Assembly (NCBI GenBank): GCA_030618205.1
Contig: JAUXDR010000054.1
Location: 1-6,970 of the forward strand
Direction: 5' to 3'
Length of the DNA stretch: 6,970 nucleotides
From: Deltaproteobacteria bacterium
Lineage (GTDB): Bacteria; Desulfobacterota; Dissulfuribacteria; Dissulfuribacterales; UBA3076
Under the pieces are notes generated by a model. It saw only the letters and a program-made list of their open reading frames with translations. It made no database searches and was not told the origin of the DNA. A program made the translations under genes and the position numbers. This document shows, one piece after another, positions 5,505 to 6,970 of this stretch (the first letter of the stretch is position 1; every line of letters starts with the position of its first letter).

Positions 5505-6086
5505 ATGGATTACAATGTTTTTTTTGAAAATGCACTTAAGGACGCAACAACCGCCTACAGGGAAAGCCTTGAGTCCTGCAGCCGGAAGCTCATTGAGCTT
5601 TCGCAATGGACCTGCAGGGCCTTTGAGAACAATGGCAAGATTATCCTCTTCGGAAATGGGGGAAGTGCTGCTGATGCTCAACATATAGCAGCAGAGTTTG
5701 TAAACCGTTTCCGCCTGGAGAGGAAACCACTCCCTGCCATCGCCCTTACTACGGATACCTCTATCCTCACCGCGATATCAAACGACTACGATTTTGACCA
5801 GGTATTTTCCAAGCAGGTACAGGCCCTTGCCGGCCCGATGGACGTGGTCCTGGGAATCAGCACTAGCGGAAATTCACCCAATGTGCTAAAAGCCCTTTCC
5901 GTTGCCAGGGAAATAGGGGCAAAGACCGTGGGGATTACCGGGGGGAATGGCGGAAAGATGGATCAGTGTTCTGATTTGGTCATATGTGCGGCATCATCTG
6001 ATACTCCTCGGATTCAGGAGGTCCATATTTTTTTTGGGCATCTGTTATGCGATCTTGTGGAACGGCAAATGTTTAGTTCGGTATAA
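5505..6086 (+). CDS. gmhA: Sedoheptulose-7-phosphate isomerase (phosphoheptose isomerase)
   Basis: GmhA converts D-sedoheptulose 7-phosphate to D-glycero-D-manno-heptose 7-phosphate, the first step toward ADP-heptose for the LPS inner core; it is a cytoplasmic SIS-domain enzyme. At 193 residues it matches the usual family length. Visible motifs are the phosphate-binding loop 'GNGGSAADAQHIAAEF' (50-65), 'AISNDYDFDQVF', the second SIS loop 'GISTSGNSPNVLKAL' (117-131), 'GITGGNGGKM' and 'RIQEVHIFFGHLL'. The zinc ligands of E. coli GmhA (His61, Glu65, Gln172, His180) correspond to His60, Glu64, Gln171 and His179. Two in-frame ATGs exist. The one at 5496 has TTGGA directly against it with no spacing. 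The one at 5505 has TTGGA (5491-5495) nine bases upstream, so 5505 is chosen. The next gene starts five bases after the stop, so they form an operon. The gene supports a Gram-negative, heptose-containing LPS producer. Confidence 0.92.
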   Translation: MDYNVFFENALKDATTAYRESLESCSRKLIELSQWTCRAFENNGKIILFGNGGSAADAQHIAAEFVNRFRLERKPLPAIALTTDTSILTAISNDYDFDQVFSKQVQALAGPMDVVLGISTSGNSPNVLKALSVAREIGAKTVGITGGNGGKMDQCSDLVICAASSDTPRIQEVHIFFGHLLCDLVERQMFSSV

Positions 6087-6091
6087 TAGAA

Positions 6092-6970
6092 ATGAGCTAT
6101 CCTGAACCCATAGATCTATCCGGCCTCAAGACCTATTCACTCTATGATCGTCCCAGTAAGGTTACAGTCTCTGACTTTGCACGACCGGTCTCTTCCGGCC
6201 TCAAGTTAAAGGATTTCTTGGAACTACTCCCCAACCAGTTGGCTGCAAAGGATTTTAAGGCCGTGGTCCAGGCGGTTTGCACCGCGGTACGTAATGAACG
6301 TATGGTCTTGCTCGCCATGGGTGCCCATGTAATAAAGGTGGGATTAAATCCCATACTGATAGAACTCATGGAGCGCGGGATTCTTTCAGGCATTGCATTG
6401 AATGGGGCGGGAATTATTCATGACTCAGAGATAGCCATGGCCGGCAAGACTTCTGAGGACGTGGCGTCAGTTCTTAGTAAAGGACAATTCGGGGCGGCCA
6501 GGGAAACAGGTGAGTTTCTTAATCAGGCCATATGCAAAGCTGCCCAAAAAGGGAAAGGCCTTGGTGAAACCGTAGGACATGCCCTGCTTGAAGCAGGATT
6601 TCCTTACAACGGCCAGAGCCTTTTAGCCAGTGCAGCCGGATTGGGGGTGCCTGTGACTGTTCACGTCGCAATAGGTACTGACATCATTCATATCCACCCG
6701 GGTGTCGATGGTGCCGCTACGGGCAAGGCATCCCACCATGACTTCAGGCTTTTTTGCAGCCTTGTGGCCAAGCTTGATCAAGGGGTATTACTCCATGCGG
6801 GTTCTGCCGTACTCTTGCCGGAAGTTTTTCTCAAGGCCTTGACACTTGTCCGCAACCTGGGTTGTCCTGTAAAAGAGTTTACTACTGCCAATTTCGATTT
6901 TATCCGTCACTACAGGCCCTTGACCAACGTGGTCCACAGACCTAACTTAGAAGGCGGCCAAGGGTTCAAC
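6092..6970 (+). CDS. Conserved protein of unknown function, possibly deoxyhypusine-synthase-like (3' end outside window)
   Basis: The frame is open from the ATG at 6092 to the window edge, 293 codons with no stop, so the C-terminus is missing. It starts five bases after gmhA with no strong ribosome binding site, so translational coupling is likely. No signal peptide or membrane helix is visible. Well-formed segments are 'LLAMGAHVIKVGLNPILI' (73-90), 'GILSGIALNGAGIIHDSEI' (96-114), 'FGAARETGEFLNQAI' (133-147), 'GVPVTVHVAIGTDIIHIHP' (185-203), 'DGAATGKASHHDFRLF' (206-221), 'GSAVLLPEVFLKALTLVRN' (237-255) and 'TTANFDFIRHYRPLTNVV' (264-281). The alternation of strands and Gly-rich turns suggests a Rossmann-like nucleotide-binding fold. 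The His-rich patches (IIHIHP, SHHDF) could bind metal or substrate. Proteins like this recur in Deltaproteobacteria, and I recall some being labelled deoxyhypusine synthase-related. The catalytic Lys region of true deoxyhypusine synthase would lie beyond the window, so I cannot confirm it. Being next to gmhA hints at a role in heptose or envelope metabolism, but that is only inference. Confidence 0.8.
   Translation, partial: MSYPEPIDLSGLKTYSLYDRPSKVTVSDFARPVSSGLKLKDFLELLPNQLAAKDFKAVVQAVCTAVRNERMVLLAMGAHVIKVGLNPILIELMERGILSGIALNGAGIIHDSEIAMAGKTSEDVASVLSKGQFGAARETGEFLNQAICKAAQKGKGLGETVGHALLEAGFPYNGQSLLASAAGLGVPVTVHVAIGTDIIHIHPGVDGAATGKASHHDFRLFCSLVAKLDQGVLLHAGSAVLLPEVFLKALTLVRNLGCPVKEFTTANFDFIRHYRPLTNVVHRPNLEGGQGFN

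Noticed and set aside
1..6970. CRISPR array, tRNA, transposon ends or long repeats
   Set aside because: Reading through both strands showed no regularly spaced repeats, no cloverleaf-like sequence, no transposase fragments and no long direct or inverted repeats.

Overview
The window looks like chromosome from a Gram-negative anaerobe of the Desulfobacterota/Deltaproteobacteria kind. This is an inference from moderate GC content, an E. coli-like NADP isocitrate dehydrogenase, a heptose (LPS core) gene, a DUF4198/FeoA metal-uptake neighbourhood, and a PAS-less 'HDLNN' histidine kinase beside a DUF2325 protein. No rRNA, tRNA, CRISPR array or insertion sequence was seen.

Layout. (1) Positions 1-335: the 3' end of a DUF4198 (periplasmic Ni/Co-uptake-associated) gene, closed by a strong rho-independent terminator. 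(2) 447-822: a small intact FeoA-domain gene overlaps, by ATGA, the start of a second FeoA gene. The second copy is frameshifted after 11 codons and loses all FeoA similarity after about 23 residues; no feoB follows. This looks like the wreck of a feoA-feoA-feoB operon. (3) 820-938: an AT-rich junction with a possible promoter. (4) 939-3395: a likely three-gene operon on the plus strand. It encodes a 58-residue Cys/Arg-rich protein, a soluble histidine kinase with no recognisable sensor or receiver domain, and a DUF2325 coiled-coil protein with a four-Cys cluster. (5) 3446-5408, minus strand: icd followed by comF, end to end. (6) 5409-5504: a divergent control region. (7) 5505-6970, plus strand: gmhA, then a conserved protein of uncertain function that runs off the window.

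How the parts may work together. Left of 3400 the theme is metal and redox: metal-uptake proteins next to a Cys-rich signalling cassette whose kinase has no visible sensor and no partner response regulator. Right of 3400 the genes are housekeeping: NADPH and 2-oxoglutarate supply by Icd, a ComF phosphoribosyltransferase-like protein, and ADP-heptose supply for LPS by GmhA. The 939-3395 cassette is the least explained part and the best candidate for an undescribed system. The decayed second feoA is the clearest structural oddity.
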